Below, piece by piece: positions 30,764 to 39,890 of a stretch of 64,000 nucleotides of DNA. The translations under genes and the position numbers were made by a program. The DNA lies in contig JAHEKV010000002.1 of NCBI GenBank assembly GCA_024638165.1, forward strand, positions 151,134 through 215,133, in the 5' to 3' direction. How positions within the stretch are numbered: the first letter of the stretch is position 1; each line of letters starts with the position of its first letter. The stretch is from Flavobacteriaceae bacterium (lineage in GTDB: Bacteria; Bacteroidota; Bacteroidia; Flavobacteriales; Flavobacteriaceae). Under the pieces are notes generated by a model. The model had not been told where the DNA came from. It saw only the letters and a program-made list of their open reading frames with translations, and searched no databases.

Positions 30764-31380
30764 TGAAAACTAAGGCACTTCTACTGCTTGTCTTGGTGCA
30801 AGGCTCAATTCTAGCCCAATCTAAATGGGAAAAAAAGATTGATGCCCCTGAGGTCCATTCGCTTTCTATTGAACTGGGCTTTATTCAAAACTTAATGGTC
30901 TCGACGGGCAATTCTGATCAGTATGTGATTAAGACTACGAGCGAAGGAGAATACAGAGATCAAGTGATGCTAGTATCTAAAGAGGTCGATCATTGGCTTG
31001 AAATTTATCCGCAATGGGCGCCTTCGTTTATCGCTCCCAATGATAAGCTCAGTGCACATAAGGTTCGTGCTTTAAATCTTGAACTTATTGTACCTAAAGG
31101 AAAGACTCTCGAAATTCGCGGGGAGCAAGCAGTGGTATCTGTATTAGGAGAGTACAAAGAAGTTGTTTTACGTTTGGGATCGGGCCGTGTGAATCTAGAA
31201 TACTCCTCTGAAGAAAGTGATATAAGAACCGATTCTGCGGATGTTTTCCTAAGGGTTCCTCATGGAGATATTCAAGCCTCGAGCGCTGAAGGAAAAGTGA
31301 TAGGAAGTATTCCTCTAAATACAAGATTTCATTATAAGTTAGCTTCAGAAAAGGGGTCAATCTATTTAAATAAAGCCTAA
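30763..31380 (+). CDS. Secreted hypothetical protein between dksA-like gene and lspA
   Basis: Signal peptide MKTKALLLLVLVQGSILAQ; overlapping start/stop junctions. Confidence 0.8.
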   Translation: MKTKALLLLVLVQGSILAQSKWEKKIDAPEVHSLSIELGFIQNLMVSTGNSDQYVIKTTSEGEYRDQVMLVSKEVDHWLEIYPQWAPSFIAPNDKLSAHKVRALNLELIVPKGKTLEIRGEQAVVSVLGEYKEVVLRLGSGRVNLEYSSEESDIRTDSADVFLRVPHGDIQASSAEGKVIGSIPLNTRFHYKLASEKGSIYLNKA

Positions 31381-32003
31381 TGAATTTAAAGAAAACCATT
31401 CTTCTTGCTGTTGTGATACTCGTACTTGATCAGTGGTCTAAGATTTTTATAAAAACTCATTTCACTTATCAGGAAGAGATTCAGGTATTCAGTTGGTTTA
31501 AGATTTTCTTTATTGAAAATAGAGGCGCCGCTTGGGGTACTCAGTTGAGTGATTTTCTTCCTATCGGTGAACGCAGCGCCAAATTTGGATTGACTTTATT
31601 TCGGCTTTTTGCTATCGTAGGGATAGCTATTTGGGGTTATCGTTCAGCTCTTAAAAAAGCACCTTCCTTATTACTTATCGCAATTGCTTTGATATTCTCT
31701 GGAGCTTTGGGGAATATTATTGATTCGGTGTTTTACGGAAAGCTATTTACGGTGAGTACCCCTTATTCTGTGGCGACCTTCGCCTGGGATTCTTCTATCG
31801 GAGGTTATGACAACTTCTTCTATGGGCGTGTAGTAGACATGCTTTATTTCCCCCTAATTGACACAACTTGGCCAGACTGGGTTCCCTTTTTAGGCTCAAA
31901 ACCTTTGCGGTTTTTTCAGCCCGTTTTTAATATAGCCGACAGTGCAATTAGCGTAGGAGTTTTTATCCTACTTGCTTTTAACAAAAGAGTCTTTCCTAAT
32001 TAA
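31380..32003 (+). CDS. lspA: Lipoprotein signal peptidase
   Basis: VILVLDQWSKIFIK, ENRGAAWG, GALGNIIDSVFYG, VFNIADSAISVG. Confidence 0.96.
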   Translation: MNLKKTILLAVVILVLDQWSKIFIKTHFTYQEEIQVFSWFKIFFIENRGAAWGTQLSDFLPIGERSAKFGLTLFRLFAIVGIAIWGYRSALKKAPSLLLIAIALIFSGALGNIIDSVFYGKLFTVSTPYSVATFAWDSSIGGYDNFFYGRVVDMLYFPLIDTTWPDWVPFLGSKPLRFFQPVFNIADSAISVGVFILLAFNKRVFPN

Positions 32004-32562
32004 ACCGAAAATCTGTAGTTGGTGTAATTAGCCAATGAAGCGGATGGTCGTGAGGTTCTAAATCATCGATAGTTTCAACCGGTTCTAACAGGCTTAACCC
32101 AACAGTGATTACATCAGGCCTACAAACTGCTAAGAACCGGTCATAATACCCTTTGCCGTATCCGACACGCCCTCCATTTAGATCGCCAACTAGTAGAGGA
32201 ACAAACACTACATCGATTTGATTTTCCTTAATAGTTAGGCCGCCGGTGGGTTCTAATATTCCCCAATGATTCTCTACAAGTTTGGTTTGATCTTCAAGAA
32301 GGTAATGGGATAGGCTTCTATCTGAATGTGCTTTAGGTAAGACGATTCGTTTGTCCTTTCCTTGTAAAATGCTCAATAAACCTTCGGTATTGACCTCGTT
32401 CTGCTTCACGATAGGGAGAAAAACATGATAAGTGGTTTTTTCCCAAATAGGGAGATTTAAGAGACGATTGATGATTTTAAGGCTCAATACCTCCACTTCG
32501 TCTTTAGAGTAAGACTTTCGTCTTTCTTTGGCCCACTTTCTTAAATCATCCTTGACGCTCAT
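31996..32562 (-). CDS. 5-formyltetrahydrofolate cyclo-ligase family protein
   Basis: VPLLVGDLNGGRVGYGKGYYDRFLA. Confidence 0.95.
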   Translation of the reverse strand: MSVKDDLRKWAKERRKSYSKDEVEVLSLKIINRLLNLPIWEKTTYHVFLPIVKQNEVNTEGLLSILQGKDKRIVLPKAHSDRSLSHYLLEDQTKLVENHWGILEPTGGLTIKENQIDVVFVPLLVGDLNGGRVGYGKGYYDRFLAVCRPDVITVGLSLLEPVETIDDLEPHDHPLHWLITPTTDFRFN

Positions 32563-32566
32563 AAGG

Positions 32567-32574
32567 TAAAACTA
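32567..32574 (-). promoter_or_regulatory. -7-like box TAGTTTTA 4 nt before ATG at 32562
   Basis: Minus strand reads TAGTTTTA-CCTT-ATG. Confidence 0.5.
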
Positions 32575-32596
32575 TCTAAAAAATCAAATCAATCGC

Positions 32597-32604
32597 TACT
32601 TTTA
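32597..32604 (+). promoter_or_regulatory. -7-like box TACTTTTA 4 nt before uvrC ATG
   Basis: TACTTTTA-CTTA-ATG read directly. Confidence 0.5.
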
Positions 32605-32608
32605 CTTA

Positions 32609-34405
32609 ATGGGAGAGAAGGAAAATCCGATTAAAATTCAGGTACAGGCACTGCCTGATGAACCTGGGGTTTACCATTTCTATGACCAGAACAAGCGTAT
32701 TCTATATGTAGGTAAGGCAAAGAATCTAAAAAAGCGAGTGTCTTCCTACTTTACTAAGAACCATACCAGTGGTAAGACCCGCGTAATGGTTAGTAAGATT
32801 AAAGAGATTCGGCATGTAGTCGTCGCCAATGAATCAGATGCGCTGCTTTTAGAAAACAGCATGATTAAGCAGCACCAACCTAGATACAACGTACTGCTTA
32901 AAGATGATAAAACTTATCCTTGGATTTGCGTGAAGAATGAGCGATTTCCAAGGGTTTTTAGTACGCGAAAAAAAATCGAGGATGGTTCACTTTATTTCGG
33001 GCCTTACACATCGATGAAAACCGTCAGAGCACTTCTTGATCTCATCCGAAACGTATATACGCTCAGAACTTGTAATTATGAGCTATCAGAAGCGCAGATC
33101 GCATCGGGCAAGGTGAAGCTCTGCTTAGAATATCACATAGGAAATTGCGCAGGCCCCTGTCGTGGATATCAATTAGAGGCCGAGTATGGGGAGCAAATTG
33201 ACGCTATTGTAGCGATTTTAAAGGGAAATTTAAAGCCCTCACTTCGAATGCTTAACGAGCGAATGACACGATATGCGGCTGCGATGGAATTTGAAAAGGC
33301 TCAACAAATCAAAGAGCGAATAGAGGCACTCAATAAACATCAGTCGAAGTCGCAGGTGGTCAATCCGAAAATTACTGATCTCGAAGTGTATTCGATTCTA
33401 AGTGATCCGACCCACGCCTATGTTAACTTCATGCAAATTAACGATGGGGCGATCGTCTACTCGCACACCTTAGAAATGAAGAAGCAACTCGATGAAACTG
33501 AAGAAGAGTTGTTGTCTGTTGCTATTGTAGAGATTCGACGCCGTTTTAATTCGGTTTCAAAAACTATTCTGCTTCCCTTTCCTGTATCTGTTGCAGAAAC
33601 CATTAAGGTGGAAGTTCCTAAGCTCGGAGATAAAAAAAGCCTTGTTGATCTTTCATTGAGAAACGCTAAATTTTTCAGACAAGATCGATTCAAGCAAATG
33701 AAGGTGGTTGACCCAGATCGTCATACCAAGCGTATCTTAAGTCAGATGAAAGAAGACCTTCACCTTTCAGAAGATCCCGTTCACATCGAGTGTTTTGACA
33801 ATTCAAACTTGCAGGGAACTAATCCAGCTTCGGCTTGTGTGGTTTTTAAAAATGCGAAGCCATCGAAGGCTGATTACCGAAAGTTCACCATTAAGAGTGT
33901 TGAAGGGCCTAATGATTTCGCTAGTATGGAAGAGGTGGTGTTTCGTCGTTATAGGAGGTTGCTTCAAGAGCGTGAACCGCTGCCACAATTGATTGTTATC
34001 GATGGTGGAAAAGGACAACTTTCTTCTGCTTTGAAATCATTAGAAGTATTAGGTCTAAGGGGGAAAATTGCGATCATTGGAATTGCCAAAAGACTCGAAG
34101 AAATCTATTTTCCCGGAGACTCTTTACCCCTATACCTCGATAAGAAATCAGAAACTCTGAAGATCATTCAGCAGTTGAGAAATGAGGCACACCGATTCTC
34201 TTTAAAACACCACAGAGAAAAACGAAGCGCGACTGCGATACACTCTGAATTAGAAGAAATACCTGGAATAGGCCCAACAACCGCAGCAAAATTGCTTAAA
34301 GAATTTAAGAGTGTGAAGCAGATCAAACAGCGCAGTATTGGCGAGCTTGAAAAGGTGGTGAGTACGTCTATCGCTTCAAAAATTCACACCTATTTTCAGT
34401 CGTGA
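32609..34405 (+). CDS. uvrC: Excinuclease ABC subunit C
   Basis: PGVYHFYDQNKRILYVGKAKNLKKRVSSYF, CLEYHIGNCAGPC, HIECFDNSNLQGTNPASACVVF, HhH motif IPGIGPTTAAKLL. Confidence 0.98.
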   Translation: MGEKENPIKIQVQALPDEPGVYHFYDQNKRILYVGKAKNLKKRVSSYFTKNHTSGKTRVMVSKIKEIRHVVVANESDALLLENSMIKQHQPRYNVLLKDDKTYPWICVKNERFPRVFSTRKKIEDGSLYFGPYTSMKTVRALLDLIRNVYTLRTCNYELSEAQIASGKVKLCLEYHIGNCAGPCRGYQLEAEYGEQIDAIVAILKGNLKPSLRMLNERMTRYAAAMEFEKAQQIKERIEALNKHQSKSQVVNPKITDLEVYSILSDPTHAYVNFMQINDGAIVYSHTLEMKKQLDETEEELLSVAIVEIRRRFNSVSKTILLPFPVSVAETIKVEVPKLGDKKSLVDLSLRNAKFFRQDRFKQMKVVDPDRHTKRILSQMKEDLHLSEDPVHIECFDNSNLQGTNPASACVVFKNAKPSKADYRKFTIKSVEGPNDFASMEEVVFRRYRRLLQEREPLPQLIVIDGGKGQLSSALKSLEVLGLRGKIAIIGIAKRLEEIYFPGDSLPLYLDKKSETLKIIQQLRNEAHRFSLKHHREKRSATAIHSELEEIPGIGPTTAAKLLKEFKSVKQIKQRSIGELEKVVSTSIASKIHTYFQS

Positions 34406-34560
34406 CCTGCCTGGTCTCATGTGTATGAGAATCAGAACGTTAAAGTCGGGTTAAAAAGTATTTTTTAAGTGAGGTCTCGTCGTACCTTAGAGGTAAGAAT
34501 TAAAAAGTAGTCATACTACATTTTGGTTTTTCATGATTTAAAGTTTGGTTGGTTAGTAAG

Positions 34561-34595
34561 AAAAGCCCTAGTTCATTCAACTAGGGCTTTTTTTT
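34561..34595 (+). terminator. Rho-independent terminator AAAAGCCCTAG-TTCATTCAA-CTAGGGCTTTTTTTT
   Basis: Perfect 11-bp inverted repeat followed by a T-tract. Confidence 0.92.
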
Positions 34596-34600
34596 AATCC

Positions 34601-34608
34601 TATTTTTG
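34601..34608 (+). promoter_or_regulatory. -7 box TATTTTTG, 6 nt before ATG at 34615
   Basis: Read directly, immediately after the terminator. Confidence 0.6.
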
Positions 34609-34614
34609 TTAGTA

Positions 34615-35403
34615 ATGATTAGAAGAGCACTCCTATTATTTTTCATGCTTTTGATGAGTTTTGGATATTCTCAAGACCAATCAGAGTATCAAACTTTTGA
34701 AGCTGGTGAATGGTTGCGCTATCGCCTTCATTATGGGTTTTTCAATGCGAGCTATGCCACTCTTTCTATAAAGGATACCATTTTCAGGGGAGAACCTGCA
34801 TTTCACGCGATCGGTGAAGGTAGAACCACAGGTTTGGCTTCGCTTTTCTTCAAGGTGGAGGATATTTATGAAAGCATTTTTTCAAAATCAGAGATACGCC
34901 CGATTTTTTTCTTGAGAGATATCGATGAAGGAGGATACACTAAAAATATCTCGATTGATTTTGATTTTGAGCGTGAAAAGGCATTGATTAATAACATCAA
35001 AGACGATACTTCTTTCGAATTAGATATTCGAAAAGACCTTCAGGATATCATCTCAGCAACCTATTATTTGCGCGAGACTTTTGATTCATCATCGGTTAAA
35101 ATTGGCGATGAGATCGCCTTGGATATGTTGTTTGATGATGATGGTATTTATGACTTCAAATTGAAGTATCTAGGAAAAGAGGTTTTAAAAACCCCGTTCG
35201 GTAAGATTAGATGCCTCGCATTTAGACCGCTGGTTAAGTCTGGTAGGATTTTTAGAGCCGAAGAATCTTTAACGCTTTGGGTGAGCGATGATAAGAATAG
35301 AATCCCAGTACGGATTCAAGCAGATCTTCGTTTTGGATCTATTAAAGCTGACTTAGATGGATTTAAAGGACTCAAGAATTCATTCGAAGTGATTGCCAAC
35401 TAA
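34615..35403 (+). CDS. DUF3108-like secreted protein
   Basis: Signal peptide; EAGEWLRYRLHYGFFNASYATLSIKDTIFRG...AIGEGRTTGLASLFFKVEDIYES; start set at MIRRALLL. Confidence 0.85.
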   Translation: MIRRALLLFFMLLMSFGYSQDQSEYQTFEAGEWLRYRLHYGFFNASYATLSIKDTIFRGEPAFHAIGEGRTTGLASLFFKVEDIYESIFSKSEIRPIFFLRDIDEGGYTKNISIDFDFEREKALINNIKDDTSFELDIRKDLQDIISATYYLRETFDSSSVKIGDEIALDMLFDDDGIYDFKLKYLGKEVLKTPFGKIRCLAFRPLVKSGRIFRAEESLTLWVSDDKNRIPVRIQADLRFGSIKADLDGFKGLKNSFEVIAN

Positions 35404-35441
35404 AGATTGACAAGCAGACCGGAATTTAGCAACTTTGTAAG

Positions 35442-36752
35442 ATGAAATTATCGCAACGGATTATTCCCATTTTTTACTCTCTATTAGCACTTACGATGTT
35501 CTCCTGTGGATCAGGCGAAGGAGAGTCTTTTATGGGGTCAAGTGCCGTTGAGATGCCCGAACAAATTGAGTTCGGATTCAACATGATCGATTACGAAGTT
35601 GAATTAGACACGGTAAGAAGAGGTGATACCTTCGGAAAAATTATGCTCTCTCGTGACGCTGACTATCAAAAGGTCAATCAAGCGGCTCGTAGGTCTAGAA
35701 AATCGTTTGATCTTAGAAAGATTCAAGTAGGAAAGCCTTACCGCGTTCTAAAAAGCTGCGATAGCCTCGAAAGACCTCAAGTTTTTATCTACGAAAATGA
35801 CTTTTTGAATTACACCGTAGTTGATCTACGCGAAGAGGTTGAGGTATATGAAGAGAAACATCCGTATGATCTTGTCGAAAAGGAGATCTCAGGAGTAATC
35901 GAAGGGTCACTCTATCAGACCTTAGACCGTCAAGGAATCGACCAAAATCTAAGTCAAGAGTTGGCGAATGTTTACGCTTGGAGTATTGATTTTTTTAGAC
36001 TGTATGAGGGCGACCGTTTTAAAGTGGTCGCTTTAGAAAGAAGGTTGCGTGATGGGACACCGGCAGGTATTAAGTCAATAAAAGCGGCTATGTTCGAGCA
36101 TCGAGGGGAGCCTTTTTACGCATTTGCCGCCAATGTGAATGAAAAGACCTTGCAAACCGAATATTATGACGAACAGGGAAATAATCTAAGGCGAACTTTT
36201 TTAAAGGCTCCTTTGAAGTTTAATGCTTATCGCATATCCTCGCGTTATAACCTCAATCGAAAAATAGCCTTTTATGGCAATCGCACGCGGGCTCATAAGG
36301 GTACAGATTACGCTGCTCCTGTAGGTACACCTATTATTGCAACTGCCGATGGTATCGTTATTGAAGCTACCCGAAGAGGTGGAAATGGGATATATGCAAA
36401 AATCAAACATAACGGCACCTATAGCACGCAATACCTTCACATGAAAAGGCTAAATGTGAAGAAAGGCCAGCGAGTACAGCAGGGGGATGTTATCGGATGG
36501 ATAGGTATGACCGGAAATACTTCTGGCCCTCACGTTTGTTATCGCTTCTGGAAAAACGGTCGACAAGTAGACCCTTTGAAAGAAAAACTACCTGCAGCTG
36601 CCCCGATTGATCGTTCTTTAGCTAAAGATTACTTTGAGTATATCAAGACTCCTCTTGAACAGCTCGAGTGCATTGAATATTTGGGAGAAAATGACTTAAC
36701 TTCACTCGCTCAAAATTCAATCGAAAACGAAAATGCCCTTACCGCACAATAA
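35442..36752 (+). CDS. M23 family metallopeptidase (lipoprotein)
   Basis: Lipobox [70 protein letters not shown]. Confidence 0.95.
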   Translation: MKLSQRIIPIFYSLLALTMFSCGSGEGESFMGSSAVEMPEQIEFGFNMIDYEVELDTVRRGDTFGKIMLSRDADYQKVNQAARRSRKSFDLRKIQVGKPYRVLKSCDSLERPQVFIYENDFLNYTVVDLREEVEVYEEKHPYDLVEKEISGVIEGSLYQTLDRQGIDQNLSQELANVYAWSIDFFRLYEGDRFKVVALERRLRDGTPAGIKSIKAAMFEHRGEPFYAFAANVNEKTLQTEYYDEQGNNLRRTFLKAPLKFNAYRISSRYNLNRKIAFYGNRTRAHKGTDYAAPVGTPIIATADGIVIEATRRGGNGIYAKIKHNGTYSTQYLHMKRLNVKKGQRVQQGDVIGWIGMTGNTSGPHVCYRFWKNGRQVDPLKEKLPAAAPIDRSLAKDYFEYIKTPLEQLECIEYLGENDLTSLAQNSIENENALTAQ

Positions 36753-38370
36753 TCCATCTCAGCTTAAAAGCTGGAAGCAATTACAAGAATTTAGTAACGA
36801 ATTTAAGGAAGCTTCTATCTCAACGTTATTCGAAGCAGATGCTCAGCGCGCGCAATCTATGAGTATCGAATGGGAAGACTTCTTTGTAGATTTTTCCAAG
36901 CATCTTTCTGATCAGCGTGTGTTAAATACACTCTACAATTTAGCCGAAGAATCAGGGCTTGAAGAGGCTAAGAAAGCTTATCTCTCAGGGGATAAAATCA
37001 ACGCGACTGAAGGTCGTGCCGTACTGCATACTGCATTAAGAACCAATGCCTTTAGCCCAAAGGTTGATGGCCAACCGGTAAGTGAAGAGGTAAGCCAAGT
37101 TAAGGCTCAGATAAAATCATTCTGTAATCGAGTGATTAGTGGTGAGCACAAGGGCTATACCGGGAAATCGATTACGGACATTGTGAATATTGGTATTGGA
37201 GGATCAGATCTGGGACCAGTTATGGTTACTGAGGCTTTGGCCTACTACAGAAACCATCTAAAGACTCACTTTGTGAGCAATGTAGACGGAGATCACGTAA
37301 CCGAGGTTTTAAAGAATCTTGATCCCGAGACTACTTTATTTCTTGTGGTTTCAAAATCATTTACAACACAGGAGACCTTGGCTAATGCGACCACCTGTAG
37401 AGAGTGGTTCTTGTCTCATGCCTCTGAAGCAGATGTAGCCTCGCACTTTGCGGCAGTTTCTACGAATCTTGGTATGACAGGACAGTTCGGTATTGCAAAC
37501 GAAAATGTATTTGCCATGGCCGATTGGGTCGGAGGTAGATTTTCGCTTTGGAGTGCCGTTGGGCTTTCTATCGCCTTGTCTATCGGGTATGAAAATTTTG
37601 AATCTCTTCTTGACGGAGCAGCAGCTATGGATCAGCACTTTGCTGAAGCATCGCCAGAGAAGAACATCCCATTGAACATGGCACTTCTTGGTATTTGGTA
37701 TAACAACTTTATGGGCGCCGAAACTGAAGCCATTATTCCTTACACTCAATACTTAAGTCGATTCTCAGCTTATTTACAACAGGCGGTGATGGAAAGTAAC
37801 GGAAAGTATGTCGATAGAAACGGAGCTAAAGTTTCTTACCAAACGGGTAGCATCGTTTGGGGAGAGCCAGGAACTAATTCTCAGCATGCCTTTTTTCAAT
37901 TGATCCATCAGGGAACGAAACTTATTCCGACAGATTTTATTGGATTTGTAGAGCCCCTTCACGGAAGACAAGACCATCACGACAAATTAATGTCGAATTT
38001 CTTCGCTCAAACCGAGGCTCTAATGAATGGTAAAACAAAGGAAGAAGTTACCAGAGAGTTTGAAATGAAAGGCACCGATTTATCGAGTGTCGAAGACATT
38101 ATTCCGCATAAAGTTTTCGAAGGAAATAAGCCGACCACTACTTTCCTTATTAAAAAACTCACTCCTTACACTTTAGGTAGCCTTGTAGCCGCCTATGAGC
38201 ATAAGATTTTTATTCAGGGAGTGATTTGGAATATTTACAGCTATGATCAATGGGGAGTTGAGCTTGGTAAGCAACTTGCCAATCAAATTTTAGCAGATTG
38301 GTCAGAAGGATCCAACGGAAGTCATGACCCTTCGACGGCACAACTACTTTCTCGATTCAAAAATGATTAA
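36733..38370 (+). CDS. pgi: Glucose-6-phosphate isomerase
   Basis: [56 protein letters not shown]. Confidence 0.98.
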   Translation: MPLPHNNPSQLKSWKQLQEFSNEFKEASISTLFEADAQRAQSMSIEWEDFFVDFSKHLSDQRVLNTLYNLAEESGLEEAKKAYLSGDKINATEGRAVLHTALRTNAFSPKVDGQPVSEEVSQVKAQIKSFCNRVISGEHKGYTGKSITDIVNIGIGGSDLGPVMVTEALAYYRNHLKTHFVSNVDGDHVTEVLKNLDPETTLFLVVSKSFTTQETLANATTCREWFLSHASEADVASHFAAVSTNLGMTGQFGIANENVFAMADWVGGRFSLWSAVGLSIALSIGYENFESLLDGAAAMDQHFAEASPEKNIPLNMALLGIWYNNFMGAETEAIIPYTQYLSRFSAYLQQAVMESNGKYVDRNGAKVSYQTGSIVWGEPGTNSQHAFFQLIHQGTKLIPTDFIGFVEPLHGRQDHHDKLMSNFFAQTEALMNGKTKEEVTREFEMKGTDLSSVEDIIPHKVFEGNKPTTTFLIKKLTPYTLGSLVAAYEHKIFIQGVIWNIYSYDQWGVELGKQLANQILADWSEGSNGSHDPSTAQLLSRFKND

Positions 38371-38397
38371 CTTAGAACTACTGTAAATAAATGAACT

Positions 38398-38826
38398 ATG
38401 ATTGTTTCTCTTCACTCTTACATTGCTTTTTTAGCTTTAGCCGTCGTTTTGTTGGCCTTTATTAATGCGCTCAACGGGTTTTTAACTGGTCGTGGGTTTC
38501 AGCAAAAAAGAGATCGAAGTATATCTTTGACTGGACTTGCCTTTTTTCACCTTCAGTTTTTAATAGGAGTCATTGTTTATTTCGTTTCGGCGAAAGGATT
38601 CTATGCATTAAGTGAGGTGGGTATCGGTAACCTATCTTCAGAAGCACGTTTACTTGCTTTAGAACACCCAACCACGAATTTAATTGCTGTTGCTCTTGTT
38701 ACTATAGGTTGGTCAAGACATAAAAAAGCATCCTCTGACAAGGCAAAGTTTAAAAGTATTGCATTGTTTTATGGAATAGGTTTAGTGCTTATTTTAAGCC
38801 GTATTCCATGGTCTCAGTGGGTTTAA
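38398..38826 (+). CDS. Small multi-TM membrane protein (cytochrome b-like)
   Basis: Four hydrophobic segments with conserved-looking histidines (HSYIAF, FHLQFL, LEHP). Confidence 0.7.
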   Translation: MIVSLHSYIAFLALAVVLLAFINALNGFLTGRGFQQKRDRSISLTGLAFFHLQFLIGVIVYFVSAKGFYALSEVGIGNLSSEARLLALEHPTTNLIAVALVTIGWSRHKKASSDKAKFKSIALFYGIGLVLILSRIPWSQWV

Positions 38827-39829
38827 ACACTAGTTTTAGGACTACTGGAAAATGATCGCTGTATCCCCCTTGGTACTCTAATCCTGCGTAGGTTCTAAAA
38901 GGGTATCCGCGATACCTTCCCCTTGATGTTTGCAGATACTTTGAGGTGTATACCCCGAAATCTAGAGCCTGTAATCCTGGCTTTTCGATCAGTGATTTTG
39001 TGCCTATGATTTGGTCAAAAAGATGCCATTTATCTCTGTGGGCAATACTACCTATTCCTTTGCGATAGCTCGTATTCGAAAAATTAATTAACGAATCATT
39101 ACCTGTTTTCGGATTGATTAGCTGAAGAATCGATTCACTCACTGGGTTATCATTAAAATCACCCATCACAATGATCTTTGCTTCAGGCTCCCTTGAAGCT
39201 ATAGAGTCAATCGCTCTTCGGGTATAATAGCTGGCTGTTTTTCTTCGCCATTCAGATCGCTTTTCTCCTCCACTTCTAGAAGGCCAGTGTGCAATGATAA
39301 AGTGTATGCGTTCTGATTCTAATGCTATTCCACTAACTACTAATAGATCTCTAGTATAGATTATTTCGGCTCGATCTTGTAATAACGGAATTTTGAACTT
39401 CTGAAAATGTGTAGGTCGAAAAAGGGGTTGATTATATAAAAACCCCACATCAATACCTCTTAAATCGGGGCTGTCAAAATGAATAATCCCTGCATTTTTT
39501 AATAGGCCATTCTTTGCTGTTAGCGCCTCGAGTAACGCAACATTTTCAACTTCACACACTCCTAATCCTAACCATTCTGATTCTCTTAACTCCAAATTTA
39601 TTCGTGTAACTACTTTACTGATATTATTGAGTTTTGTTTCGAGTCTTGACAAGGCCCAGCGATATTTTCCTTTAGGGGTTCTGTCATTGTCCCGAACTAG
39701 AGTGTCATTTTTTGTGTCAAATAAATTTTCAAGATTGTAGAAGCCGACCCAAAACTTTTGGTCTCTTTTTGGTTGACCCATTGCAATAGAAAATCCTAGA
39801 ACGAATAGCGTGAAAAGCAACTTTCTCAT
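38789..39829 (-). CDS. Secreted endonuclease/exonuclease/phosphatase family protein
   Basis: Signal peptide; VGFYNLENLFDTKND, IIVMGDFNDNP, YSDHFPVVLKL. Confidence 0.93.
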   Translation of the reverse strand: MRKLLFTLFVLGFSIAMGQPKRDQKFWVGFYNLENLFDTKNDTLVRDNDRTPKGKYRWALSRLETKLNNISKVVTRINLELRESEWLGLGVCEVENVALLEALTAKNGLLKNAGIIHFDSPDLRGIDVGFLYNQPLFRPTHFQKFKIPLLQDRAEIIYTRDLLVVSGIALESERIHFIIAHWPSRSGGEKRSEWRRKTASYYTRRAIDSIASREPEAKIIVMGDFNDNPVSESILQLINPKTGNDSLINFSNTSYRKGIGSIAHRDKWHLFDQIIGTKSLIEKPGLQALDFGVYTSKYLQTSRGRYRGYPFRTYAGLEYQGGYSDHFPVVLKLVFKPTETMEYGLK

Positions 39830-39833
39830 AAGA

Positions 39834-39841
39834 CAAACCTA
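39834..39841 (-). promoter_or_regulatory. -7 box TAGGTTTG 4 nt before nuclease ATG at 39829
   Basis: Minus strand reads TAGGTTTG-TCTT-ATG. Confidence 0.6.
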
Positions 39842-39878
39842 ATTTCCTTTAACGCAATTAGGTTGCAGGGGGCAAGTC

Positions 39879-39886
39879 TAAGTTTG
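39879..39886 (+). promoter_or_regulatory. -7 box TAAGTTTG 4 nt before ATG at 39891
   Basis: TAAGTTTG-CTTT-ATG read directly. Confidence 0.6.
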
Positions 39887-39890
39887 CTTT

